A stretch of 5,380 nt of DNA from an uncultured Christensenella sp. (GCA_910577795.1 CAJTNW010000013.1:37944-43323), one strand, 5' to 3'; shown: positions 1 through 5,186, counted from the stretch's first letter. Translations and numbers: made by a program. Notes: generated by a model not told the origin, from the letters alone.

Positions 1-113
1 AATATTTCAATTATCCACATATTGTAGATAATATTAATAATAAAATCTCTCAATTGCAGAATTTTTACAAATTTATTAAAAAGTATAGTAATTTTAATAA
101 ATATTTGCTATAA
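1..113 (+). CDS. 3' end of an upstream gene, product unknown (partial)
   Basis: The frame starting at base 3 stays open for 36 codons to a TAA at 111-113, while the other two plus-strand frames close by base 31. The translation (beginning YFNYPHIVDN, ending SNFNKYLL) is hydrophilic and aromatic/Asn/Lys-rich, as expected for a C-terminus in an AT-rich genome. The stop lies 8 nt before the next ATG (122), typical of operon spacing. I do not recognise the family, and too little is present to assign a role. If the frame is real, the -10-like TGCTATAAT at 106-114 and the DnaA-box-like word at 11-19 lie inside or at the end of a gene and are probably incidental. The alternative is that the stretch is non-coding and 106-114 is the promoter of the next gene. 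Confidence 0.5.
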   Translation, partial: YFNYPHIVDNINNKISQLQNFYKFIKKYSNFNKYLL

Positions 114-121
114 TTATAAAT

Positions 122-598
122 ATGAATAATAAATACAAAATCAAATTTAATTACAAAATAAATATTACTTTAGCACTAGTTGCAATTATATGTATTGTTG
201 GTATAATCTGCAATGGCATTTTTTTATCTAATGCAATAAAAGACGAAATACCATTTACTGCTTATATAGTAAGTATGATATTGTTAGTTTTGCTTTTAAT
301 TTTTATACCAGTTTTTCTTTTTGCAAGTTACTATAATATCCAAAAAGAAAAATTTATTATTTGTATGTGTTTTTATAAAAAGAAAATTGAATATTCAGAT
401 TTACTTAACATAAGACACGATTATAAAAGCAAACAAACAATAATTTATTACTACACTTACAATAAACAAGGCGAACAACTTGTAACTATGCTTTATGTAA
501 ACATAAATGAAAAATATCTTGATAACTTTGTTAACGACTTAAAAGATAAAAACAATATGATTATTTACGATATTTTTAATAAGGAAGAAAATGAATAA
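122..598 (+). CDS. Small two-helix membrane protein with PH-like cytosolic domain, function unknown
   Basis: A 158-residue protein. A short Lys/Asn-rich N-terminus is followed by two hydrophobic helices at about residues 14-37 and 44-70, joined by a very short loop containing KDE, so both ends should face the cytosol. Residues 71-150 form a soluble, beta-rich stretch: the run from YYNIQKEKFIICMCFYKKK into IEYSDLLNIR resembles the start of bacterial PH-like domains, in which a strand pair is followed by 'i.y.dI..i'. That resemblance is a visual judgement, and no catalytic motif is visible. There is no clear Shine-Dalgarno before the ATG. Translation may be coupled to the gene ending at 113, or the transcript may be leaderless, since a TATAAT ends only 7 nt upstream. 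The next internal Met is inside helix 2, so 122 is the best start. The 3' end overlaps rdgB by 8 nt, which implies co-transcription. Function is unknown. Confidence 0.8.
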   Translation: MNNKYKIKFNYKINITLALVAIICIVGIICNGIFLSNAIKDEIPFTAYIVSMILLVLLLIFIPVFLFASYYNIQKEKFIICMCFYKKKIEYSDLLNIRHDYKSKQTIIYYYTYNKQGEQLVTMLYVNINEKYLDNFVNDLKDKNNMIIYDIFNKEENE

Positions 599-1187
599 AA
601 TTAATGAATTAATAATTGCAAGCAATAATCAACACAAAATTGTTGAAATAAAAGAAATTTTAGGCGAATTTTTTAAAAACATCTATAGTCTAAAAGAAAA
701 AAATATTAATGTAGAAGTAGAAGAAACAGGCAAAACTTTTGAAGAAAATGCAATAATCAAAGCAAAATATATTGCAGAACTTACTGGAATACCTGCCCTA
801 AGTGATGATAGCGGACTTGAAGTTGATGCCTTAAATGGTGAACCAGGCATTTATTCAGCAAGATATGCTGGAGAACCAAGCAATAGCACAAATAACAACA
901 TTAAGTTGCTTAAGGAAATGAATGGTATTACAAATAGAAATGCTAATTTTACCTCAGTAATTGCTATATGCTATCCAGATGGCAAAATTATAACATCAAA
1001 AGGACAAACTTTTGGAAAAATATTAACAGAGTTGCAAGGTGAAAATGGTTTTGGATATGACCCATTATTTTATTCCAATGACTTAAACAAAAGTTTTGGA
1101 CTTGCAACAAGTGAAGAAAAAAATGCCGTAAGCCACCGCGCCCGTGCTCTGCAAAGCTTAAAAATTATTTTAGACAAAGAAAATTAA
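591..1187 (+). CDS. rdgB: XTP/dITP diphosphatase (non-canonical purine NTP pyrophosphatase, RdgB/HAM1 family)
   Basis: Enzymes of this family hydrolyse dITP, ITP and XTP to the monophosphate and pyrophosphate with Mg2+, keeping deaminated purines out of DNA and RNA; they act in the cytosol as homodimers. The 198-residue length is normal. Visible family motifs, in order, are: the N-terminal nucleotide/phosphate loop IIASNNQHKIVEI (8-20), ETGKTFEENAIIKA (45-58), the catalytic SDDSGLEVDALNG (71-83; D73 aligns with E. coli D69), GIYSARYAG (86-94), the base-pocket GFGYDPLF (153-160) and SHRARAL (181-187). All expected key residues are present. The start is supported by AAGGAAG at 581-587, shortly before the ATG, and the gene overlaps the preceding membrane-protein gene by 8 nt. 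A perfect hairpin 28 nt after the stop ends the operon. The family assignment is secure; exact substrate preference cannot be read from sequence. Confidence 0.97.
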   Translation: MNKINELIIASNNQHKIVEIKEILGEFFKNIYSLKEKNINVEVEETGKTFEENAIIKAKYIAELTGIPALSDDSGLEVDALNGEPGIYSARYAGEPSNSTNNNIKLLKEMNGITNRNANFTSVIAICYPDGKIITSKGQTFGKILTELQGENGFGYDPLFYSNDLNKSFGLATSEEKNAVSHRARALQSLKIILDKEN

Positions 1188-1370
1188 TATATTTTGAATT
1201 AATTTTATATGTAAAAAATAACAGTAATAAACATATATTACTGTTATTTTGCTTTTTATATTGCCAGAAATTTTTAAAATTTCAGTTAATTGTTTATCAA
1301 ATTTAATATCAAAAATATATTCTAATGACGTAACTAATTTTTTATTCTCATACAAATCCCACTTTTCCAT
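1170..1370 (-). pseudogene. Small minus-strand ORF or remnant, possibly the start of a Nudix-type gene
   Basis: A 66-codon frame beginning at 1370. Two things argue that the start is or was real: on the minus strand ATAGGAAG lies 5-6 nt before the ATG, a good ribosome binding site, and a TATAAT-like element (plus 1411-1416) lies further upstream. The first residues, MEKWDLY, resemble the N-terminus common to some Nudix hydrolases ('M.kWDLYd..r'), but the rest of the frame matches nothing I know and no Nudix box (GX5EX7REUXEEXGU) is present. From about residue 41 the frame runs through the 1215-1250 hairpin and then 18 nt into the end of rdgB, which is unlikely for an intact gene. The best reading is a truncated remnant or a short unknown gene; a chance ORF is also possible. 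The N-terminal similarity is recalled from memory and rests on seven residues. Confidence 0.3.
1215..1250 (+). terminator. Intrinsic terminator after rdgB
   Basis: A perfect 15-bp inverted repeat: AAAATAACAGTAATA at 1215-1229 pairs with TATTACTGTTATTTT at 1236-1250 around a 6-nt loop. The 3' arm ends in TTTT and is followed by GCTTTTTATA. The 5' arm begins in an A-run, so the structure could also act on minus-strand transcription. It lies 28 nt after the rdgB stop and closes the operon. Confidence 0.8.
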
Positions 1371-1440
1371 TTTTCTTCCTATTTTATTTATAAATTCATA
1401 AATAAATATGATTATAAATTATTTTTTAAAATTTTTAATC

Positions 1441-1469
1441 TTGATTTTTAACAATTAAAATGCTATACT
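1441..1469 (+). promoter_or_regulatory. Sigma-A-type promoter of the tyrosine phosphatase gene
   Basis: TTGATT at 1441-1446, a 17-bp spacer, and TATACT at 1464-1469 preceded by TGC (extended -10). The predicted transcription start is near 1476. AAAGGA at about 1479-1484 then serves as ribosome binding site for the ATG at 1491, giving a leader of only about 15 nt. Confidence 0.7.
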
Positions 1470-1490
1470 AAAACAAAAAAAGGACTTTTT

Positions 1491-1946
1491 ATGCTTAAAA
1501 TCACATTTGTATGTTTGGGTAATATATGCAGGTCGCCTATGGCGGAACTTATATTTAAAGATATAGTTAAAAAGCAAGGTATTGAAAATATGTTTAACAT
1601 AACATCAGCCGCAACTTCAAGTTATGAAATAGGCGAACCAATTTATTATATGGCTAGCAAAACTCTTACAAAGCACAATATCACAGGCTCTCATACCGCT
1701 AGAAAACTTAACAAACAAGACCTTTTAAGTGACTTTATTCTTGTTATGGACAATAATAATTACAAAAATGTTTTAAAGTTAGAAGGCATAGATAAAAACA
1801 AAGTATTTAAACTTTGCGATTTTACATCAAATCCACGTGAAGTTGCAGACCCTTGGTATACACATAACTTTGAAAAGGCTTACGAAGATATTGTTGATGG
1901 CTGTACTGCCTTTTTACATTATCTTAAAACAAATAATTATTTTTAA
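1491..1946 (+). CDS. Low-molecular-weight protein-tyrosine phosphatase
   Basis: A 151-residue cytosolic phosphatase of the LMW-PTP/arsenate-reductase-like fold, which removes phosphate through a cysteinyl-phosphate intermediate. The P-loop CLGNICRSP (8-16) has the CX5R(S) signature with nucleophile C8 and R14, plus a second Cys at 13. The general-acid loop is ADPWY (119-123) with D120. The SYEIGEP stretch and the HTARKL segment (68-73) also match the family. In the related YwlE, a Thr in the P-loop confers protein-arginine phosphatase activity; here that position is Ile (I12), which favours phosphotyrosine substrates. The start is fixed by the ribosome binding site AAAGGA and a promoter directly upstream. 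The gene stands alone: no tyrosine kinase or capsule gene is visible, so its substrate is unknown. It ends at a hairpin shared with the convergent acetyltransferase gene. Confidence 0.94.
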   Translation: MLKITFVCLGNICRSPMAELIFKDIVKKQGIENMFNITSAATSSYEIGEPIYYMASKTLTKHNITGSHTARKLNKQDLLSDFILVMDNNNYKNVLKLEGIDKNKVFKLCDFTSNPREVADPWYTHNFEKAYEDIVDGCTAFLHYLKTNNYF

Positions 1947-1956
1947 AATAAATTAC

Positions 1957-2006
1957 CATAACAATAAATCATTATTATTGGTAATACGAATGATTTATTG
2001 TTTATG
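1957..2006. terminator. Hairpin between convergent genes, probable bidirectional terminator
   Basis: AACAATAAATCATT (1960-1973) pairs perfectly over 14 bp with AATGATTTATTGTT (1989-2002), and CAT/ATG extends the base across one bulged T. On the plus strand a T-run follows at 2012-2017; on the minus strand the sequence after the hairpin is also T-rich. It lies between the stop of the phosphatase (1946) and the stop of the minus-strand acetyltransferase (2004-2002), which is itself inside the stem. A second, competing stem (ATTACCA 1952-1958 with TGGTAAT 1979-1985) overlaps it. Confidence 0.65.
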
Positions 2007-2997
2007 ATAAGTTTTTTCTTAAACAAATCATATCCTTAAGCCGCACTCCATCTTCAATAATTGGGTGGTCATAATTATCTATAAAAAAATTTTTTATTAT
2101 ATGTGATTTTTCAAACCCATTTTTTTGATAAAATGGCACTGTTAAAGGACTATCTCCAGTACCAACTTGTAAAATCGAATATTTGTTTTTGTACTCTGCG
2201 CAAATAAATTCTATAAGTTTTTTGCCATATCCACATCGTTGAAATTCTGGTAATATTGCTAAATTCTTGATTTCCAAAACACCATTTCCAATATCCTGAA
2301 TAGTAATTTCACCTTTAACTCCGCAGTCTTCTATTACATATGTTGTACTATTATATAAATATTTTTTCACCATTTCCAATTGTTCATCAGCAAGTAAAAA
2401 CAAATTTAAATGTTTTTCTTTATCATTTATTTCATAAATTCGCAAAGATAAATCGTATTCCAATTGCAAATCGTATGGCTCTTTTTCAACATGTGTCAAA
2501 TCTGCCTCTTTTGCAAATACACAGCCATATTTTTTATATGCAGCAATACTTTCTTCTGCAGAATGTGCAGAAATGTATATTTTTGTAGCACCAAGTTTTT
2601 TTGCTTCAGCACAAGAGAAATTAAAAAGTTTCTCACCTATTCCAAGTCTACGGTAAGGTTTAGAAATATAAAATTCAGACAAATCCATATATTGTTTTTC
2701 ACTTCCAAACAATTCACAATTAAGCAACACAAAACCTACAATACTATCACATAACATTGCCATAAAAACCACAGAATTTAAATTAAATTCTGTTATTAGT
2801 TTTAAAGCCATTTTTCTTCGCTCTTGCAAATTTAATTCTTCAACATAACAAACTGGAACTAACTTGTAGTTACCATCTACCATTCTCCAACATTTTTCAA
2901 CTTGCTGATAAAACTCAAAATTGTCTAATGAGTTTTTATAAAAATTATTATTATTTAAACGAACTATTTTTATTTTATCTATAATTTTATTTTTCAT
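2002..2997 (-). CDS. Tandem GNAT-family N-acetyltransferase (two fused acetyltransferase domains)
   Basis: A 331-residue protein, about twice the usual GNAT length. The first domain (about residues 10-183) has acceptor-side sequence VEKCWRMVDGNYKLVPVC (33-50), an aromatic/acidic beta-4 strand DLSEFYI and the acetyl-CoA pyrophosphate loop RRLGIGEKLF (116-125), then SAEESIAAYKKYGCVF (146-161). The second domain (about 185-330) has LFLLADEQLEMVKKYL (199-214), IKNLAILPEFQRCGYGKKL (243-261; Q253-G258 is the second acetyl-CoA loop), VGTGDSPL (278-285), FYQKNGF (289-295) and a C-terminal stretch ending at DMICL that closely resembles B. subtilis YvbK-type GNATs. Both cofactor loops look intact. Substrates are unknown; small-molecule or antibiotic modification and protein acetylation are all possible. 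The ATG at 2997 lacks a good Shine-Dalgarno, but residues soon after it are family-like and the next Met (39) would cut into domain 1. Transcription probably starts from one or both minus-strand promoters upstream. Confidence 0.92.
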   Translation of the reverse strand: MKNKIIDKIKIVRLNNNNFYKNSLDNFEFYQQVEKCWRMVDGNYKLVPVCYVEELNLQERRKMALKLITEFNLNSVVFMAMLCDSIVGFVLLNCELFGSEKQYMDLSEFYISKPYRRLGIGEKLFNFSCAEAKKLGATKIYISAHSAEESIAAYKKYGCVFAKEADLTHVEKEPYDLQLEYDLSLRIYEINDKEKHLNLFLLADEQLEMVKKYLYNSTTYVIEDCGVKGEITIQDIGNGVLEIKNLAILPEFQRCGYGKKLIEFICAEYKNKYSILQVGTGDSPLTVPFYQKNGFEKSHIIKNFFIDNYDHPIIEDGVRLKDMICLRKNLS

Positions 2998-3140
2998 GAT
3001 TCAATTTTTTAGTAGTTTATCAATTGCATATGATTTATTTGATATTAATATTTTATCATCAAAACATGTGTAATTTATCTATCATTTTTTTTAATATTTC
3101 TACTTTCATTTTCTTTTTTACTCATTATCAATATTTTATT

Positions 3141-3169
3141 ATTATACCGCAAACAATGTCAAATATCAA
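3141..3169 (-). promoter_or_regulatory. Minus-strand promoter, proximal, for the acetyltransferase
   Basis: On the minus strand TTGATA (plus 3164-3169) is followed after exactly 17 bp by TATAAT (plus 3141-3146). The predicted start near 3134 gives a leader of about 137 nt before the acetyltransferase ATG at 2997. Confidence 0.5.
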
Positions 3170-3291
3170 GTTAAAGCAAATTATAAAACATTTATACTTA
3201 TTTTGCTATTATATTTTACAAATCAATTAATACTATGAATCTTTATATACTTTTAAAATGCATTTATGTAATCATTAATTTTTGTAAAAAT

Positions 3292-3320
3292 ATTATAGCA
3301 TAAAACTCTTGCTTTTTCAA
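3292..3320 (-). promoter_or_regulatory. Minus-strand promoter, distal, extended -10
   Basis: On the minus strand TTGAAA (plus 3315-3320) lies 17 bp before TGC-TATAAT (plus 3300-3292), with the TATAAT at plus 3292-3297. The predicted start is near 3285. It faces the acetyltransferase, about 288 nt away, so it would make either a long 5' leader or a separate small RNA. Confidence 0.5.
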
Positions 3321-3376
3321 GTATACCATAGGCAAAAATGACCCATAAATTAATATTACAGATTTTAAATTATATA

Positions 3377-3405
3377 TTGACAATTTTATCAAAACATTCT
3401 ATAAT
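3377..3405 (+). promoter_or_regulatory. Perfect consensus sigma-A promoter of the LRR gene
   Basis: TTGACA at 3377-3382, a 17-bp spacer, then TATAAT at 3400-3405: both hexamers match consensus exactly. The predicted start is about 3412. The ribosome binding site AAAGAGG (3412-3418) then precedes the ATG at 3425 by 6 nt, so the leader is only about 13 nt. This promoter lies inside the longer open frame beginning at 3338 and therefore argues against that start. Confidence 0.85.
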
Positions 3406-3424
3406 AAACAAAAAGAGGTATATT

Positions 3425-4711
3425 ATGGCTAAAAAAGAAAAAATGGTTAGACTAGATGCGCGATATGACGACCTTGAAGGTATGCTAGTTCCAGAGAGTC
3501 TTTTGCCTCAAGGTGAAATGTGGGGGAACGGCTTCAAAGTTAATAATGGTGTGTTAGTCGAATTTAAAAGCAAAAAGAAAGATGTCGTTATTCCTGAAGG
3601 TATTCAATATTTAAAGGACGATGTATTTCAAGGAACACTCATTCATTCAGTGATTTTGCCAAAATCTCTTGTGGAACTTAATCCTGACTCATTTGCATAT
3701 TGCTATAGTTTAGAAAAAGTAGAAGTTGCTGAAGGACATCCTAAATATTATGTTGAAAATAATTGCGTAATTGATTCGCAAACAAAAACTTTAATAATGG
3801 GATTACATTCATCTTTAATACCTGAAAATGAAAATGTGCAAATTATTGGTGAGCATGCATTTGCACCTAATGGTTGGGGTTGTTATAACAATAATATTAT
3901 ACCTAAAAATATTGTTGAAATAAAAAAACGTGGATTTGCTGGATGTGGACTTTATAGCATATCCATACCACCTACCATTAAAAAAATGGGGAAAATGGCA
4001 TTTACATGTTGTCAATGTTTGAAAAAAGTCATTATTGAAGAAGGGGTCAAAAAAATTAGCGATGAAGCATTTAGTAAATGTGATTTTTTAAACACAGTAG
4101 TTTTGCCAAACACTTTGGAAACTATAGGGAAAAAAGCATTTTTCCAATGTGAACGATTAACAAATATTAACATACCTTCAAGTTTGAAAAGTATTGGAAT
4201 GTTTGCATTATGCTGGAGTAATAATTGGTATGAAGGAATTCAAGGCAAATTAGTTATACCAAAAAATCTTAAGATAAATTACGCATCTTTCCCATGCTAT
4301 GGTTTAGAAAGTATATCTGTAGAAGAAGGTAATCCTTATTATTATTGTGAAAACGATTGCTTAATTGAAAAAGAAACAAAAACACTAGTACTTGGTTGTA
4401 AAAACAGCATTATTCCAAATGGTATTAAAAAGATAGATAATGTCGCGTTTTATTTTAGTGTTGGTTTGAAAAATGTTATAATTCCTGAAGGAGTTGAGGA
4501 AATTGGTGAGGATGCATTTAGATATTCATCAGAAATTACAGAAGTTATAATTCCAAAAAGTGTTACTAAAATAGGAAAAAATGCTTTTCAATTACAAACA
4601 TATGAATGGCATACATCACCAATAAAATCTGTTACTATGCCAAGATGTTTTGAAAATCAAAATGATATTTTTGATAAAGTTCATAATATTAAATTTACAT
4701 TTTTAGATTAG
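3425..4711 (+). CDS. BspA-type leucine-rich-repeat protein without signal peptide
   Basis: A 428-residue protein made almost entirely of BspA-like (LRR_5, 'TpLRR') repeats of about 23 residues, with the pattern 'IP..v..Ig..AF..C..L..v'. Clear examples are FAYCYSLEKV (90-99), GKMAFTCCQCLKKV (189-202), SDEAFSKCDFLNTV (212-225), GKKAFFQCERLTNI (235-248), NVAFYFSVGLKNV (339-351) and GEDAFRYSSEITEV (361-374). About ten repeats are visible. Such solenoids usually bind proteins. Many BspA relatives are secreted or cell-surface proteins, but here the N-terminus (MAKKEKMVRLDARYDD) is charged, with no signal peptide, membrane helix, LPXTG or other anchor, so a cytosolic location is inferred. Two 40-residue non-LRR inserts (96-135 and 294-333) are about 50% identical to each other, showing an internal duplication. 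There are 15 cysteines. The start at 3425 is chosen over 3338 because a perfect promoter and ribosome binding site lie between the two. The partner and role are unknown. Confidence 0.9.
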   Translation: MAKKEKMVRLDARYDDLEGMLVPESLLPQGEMWGNGFKVNNGVLVEFKSKKKDVVIPEGIQYLKDDVFQGTLIHSVILPKSLVELNPDSFAYCYSLEKVEVAEGHPKYYVENNCVIDSQTKTLIMGLHSSLIPENENVQIIGEHAFAPNGWGCYNNNIIPKNIVEIKKRGFAGCGLYSISIPPTIKKMGKMAFTCCQCLKKVIIEEGVKKISDEAFSKCDFLNTVVLPNTLETIGKKAFFQCERLTNINIPSSLKSIGMFALCWSNNWYEGIQGKLVIPKNLKINYASFPCYGLESISVEEGNPYYYCENDCLIEKETKTLVLGCKNSIIPNGIKKIDNVAFYFSVGLKNVIIPEGVEEIGEDAFRYSSEITEVIIPKSVTKIGKNAFQLQTYEWHTSPIKSVTMPRCFENQNDIFDKVHNIKFTFLD

Positions 4712-4810
4712 TTAATCATTTTATTTAAAATTTATTGTCAAACTTACTATAATATTTTGTTACAAAAATTATTAAATAAATTTATCGTTTTTTATTTTAA
4801 TACTTTTTGG

Positions 4811-4837
4811 TCTGGTGTTAATTACACCAGATTTTTT
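4811..4837 (+). terminator. Intrinsic terminator after the LRR gene
   Basis: TCTGGTGT (4811-4818) pairs with ACACCAGA (4824-4831) around a 5-nt loop, and six Ts follow at 4832-4837. This is a textbook Rho-independent terminator. It sits 100 nt after the LRR stop, leaving a rather long 3' untranslated region. Confidence 0.85.
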
Positions 4838-5154
4838 ATTTGTCAAAAACACTAGATTTTCTAGAGATTACAAAGAAAGTTGCTGACATGAATAAAAAAT
4901 AAATTGTAATATATGTTATAGAATGCCAATATTATACTTTAACACTAAAATATTTATTATAGCATAATAAAAATGGTACCATAATAGGTGTATAAAATGA
5001 TATTATTACTATGCAGTGTAAGCATTCGTAATAAAAAAATAAAAATCAGGATTTAACCAGATACTTTCTTTTAATCAAAAAATCATAAGCAAAATCTTTG
5101 CTTACAATAATATTTATATAGATTACAAAGGTACGATTAAAACTAAAATGGTAT
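4838..5154. other. Intergenic stretch with no recognisable gene
   Basis: All frames are short: the longest candidates are a 19-codon plus frame from 4997 and a 17-codon minus frame 4889-4836, neither with a ribosome binding site. Visible structure consists of a 5-bp hairpin CTAGA-TTT-TCTAG (4852-4864) followed on the minus strand by TGTTTTT, the perfect palindrome ATGGTACCAT (4973-4982), an extended -10 TGCTATAAT on the minus strand (plus 4964-4956) with a poor -35, and AGATTACAAAG repeated directly at 4865-4875 and 5120-5130. I cannot assign an RNA family. Confidence 0.5.
5077..5104 (-). terminator. Hairpin with minus-strand U-tract, possible second terminator
   Basis: TAAGCAAA (5086-5093) pairs with TTTGCTTA (5097-5104) across a 3-nt loop. 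Read on the minus strand, the stem is followed after 3 nt by six Ts (plus 5077-5082). It lies about 50 nt beyond the tRNA terminator and may be a backup for it; the spacing between stem and U-tract is slightly loose. Confidence 0.35.
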
Positions 5155-5183
5155 AAAAAAACCACTAGACTACTCGCCTAGTG
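5155..5183 (-). terminator. Intrinsic terminator of the tRNA-Tyr gene
   Basis: On the minus strand CACTAG (plus 5183-5178) and CTAGTG (plus 5168-5163) form a 6-bp stem around a 9-nt loop, followed directly by G and seven Ts (plus 5161-5155). It begins 3 nt after the encoded CCA of the tRNA. Confidence 0.75.
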
Positions 5184-5186
5184 ATT

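Larger units (their letters stand above)
2998..3376. other. Divergent intergenic region without a convincing gene
   Basis: Very AT-rich DNA between the minus-strand acetyltransferase and the plus-strand LRR gene's promoter. It contains two minus-strand promoter matches (3141-3169 and 3292-3320), listed separately. The only substantial plus-strand frame here (3024-3230, 68 codons) is nearly all Phe/Ile/Leu/Tyr/His/Asn, has no ribosome binding site and looks like a composition artefact. On the minus strand a 16-codon frame (3125-3075, MSKKENESRNIKKNDR) lies just after the proximal promoter but has no clear ribosome binding site. The region reads as a promoter and leader region, possibly with an untranslated leader RNA. 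Confidence 0.55.

Noticed and set aside
11..31. TTATCCACA (11-19), a perfect DnaA-box word, facing TGTAGATAA (23-31), a one-mismatch inverted copy
   Set aside because: It lies in a frame that looks like the 3' end of a gene. No other DnaA box, AT-unwinding array or dnaA/dnaN gene was found in the window, so an origin is not supported.
106..121. TGCTATAAT directly before the ATG at 122, suggesting a leaderless mRNA
   Set aside because: There is no acceptable -35 (TAGTAA at 86-91), and the probable upstream gene ends at 113 within this element. Coupled translation in an operon is the simpler reading, so it is not listed as a promoter.
2340..2754. Two plus-strand ORFs (2340-2588 and 2464-2754)
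   Set aside because: Both lie wholly antisense to the well-supported double GNAT gene and have no family resemblance.
3024..3230. 68-codon plus-strand ORF between the acetyltransferase and LRR genes
   Set aside because: It is composed mostly of Phe, Ile, Leu, Tyr, His and Asn, lacks a ribosome binding site, and runs antisense to two good minus-strand promoters. It looks like an AT-composition artefact.
3815..4015. 66-codon minus-strand ORF
   Set aside because: It lies wholly antisense to the LRR gene, and its sequence is a by-product of the repeat codons.
4836..4889. 17-codon minus-strand frame (MSATFFVISRKSSVFDK)
   Set aside because: It has no ribosome binding site, and its upstream extended -10 has a poor -35. 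Its length is within chance expectation.
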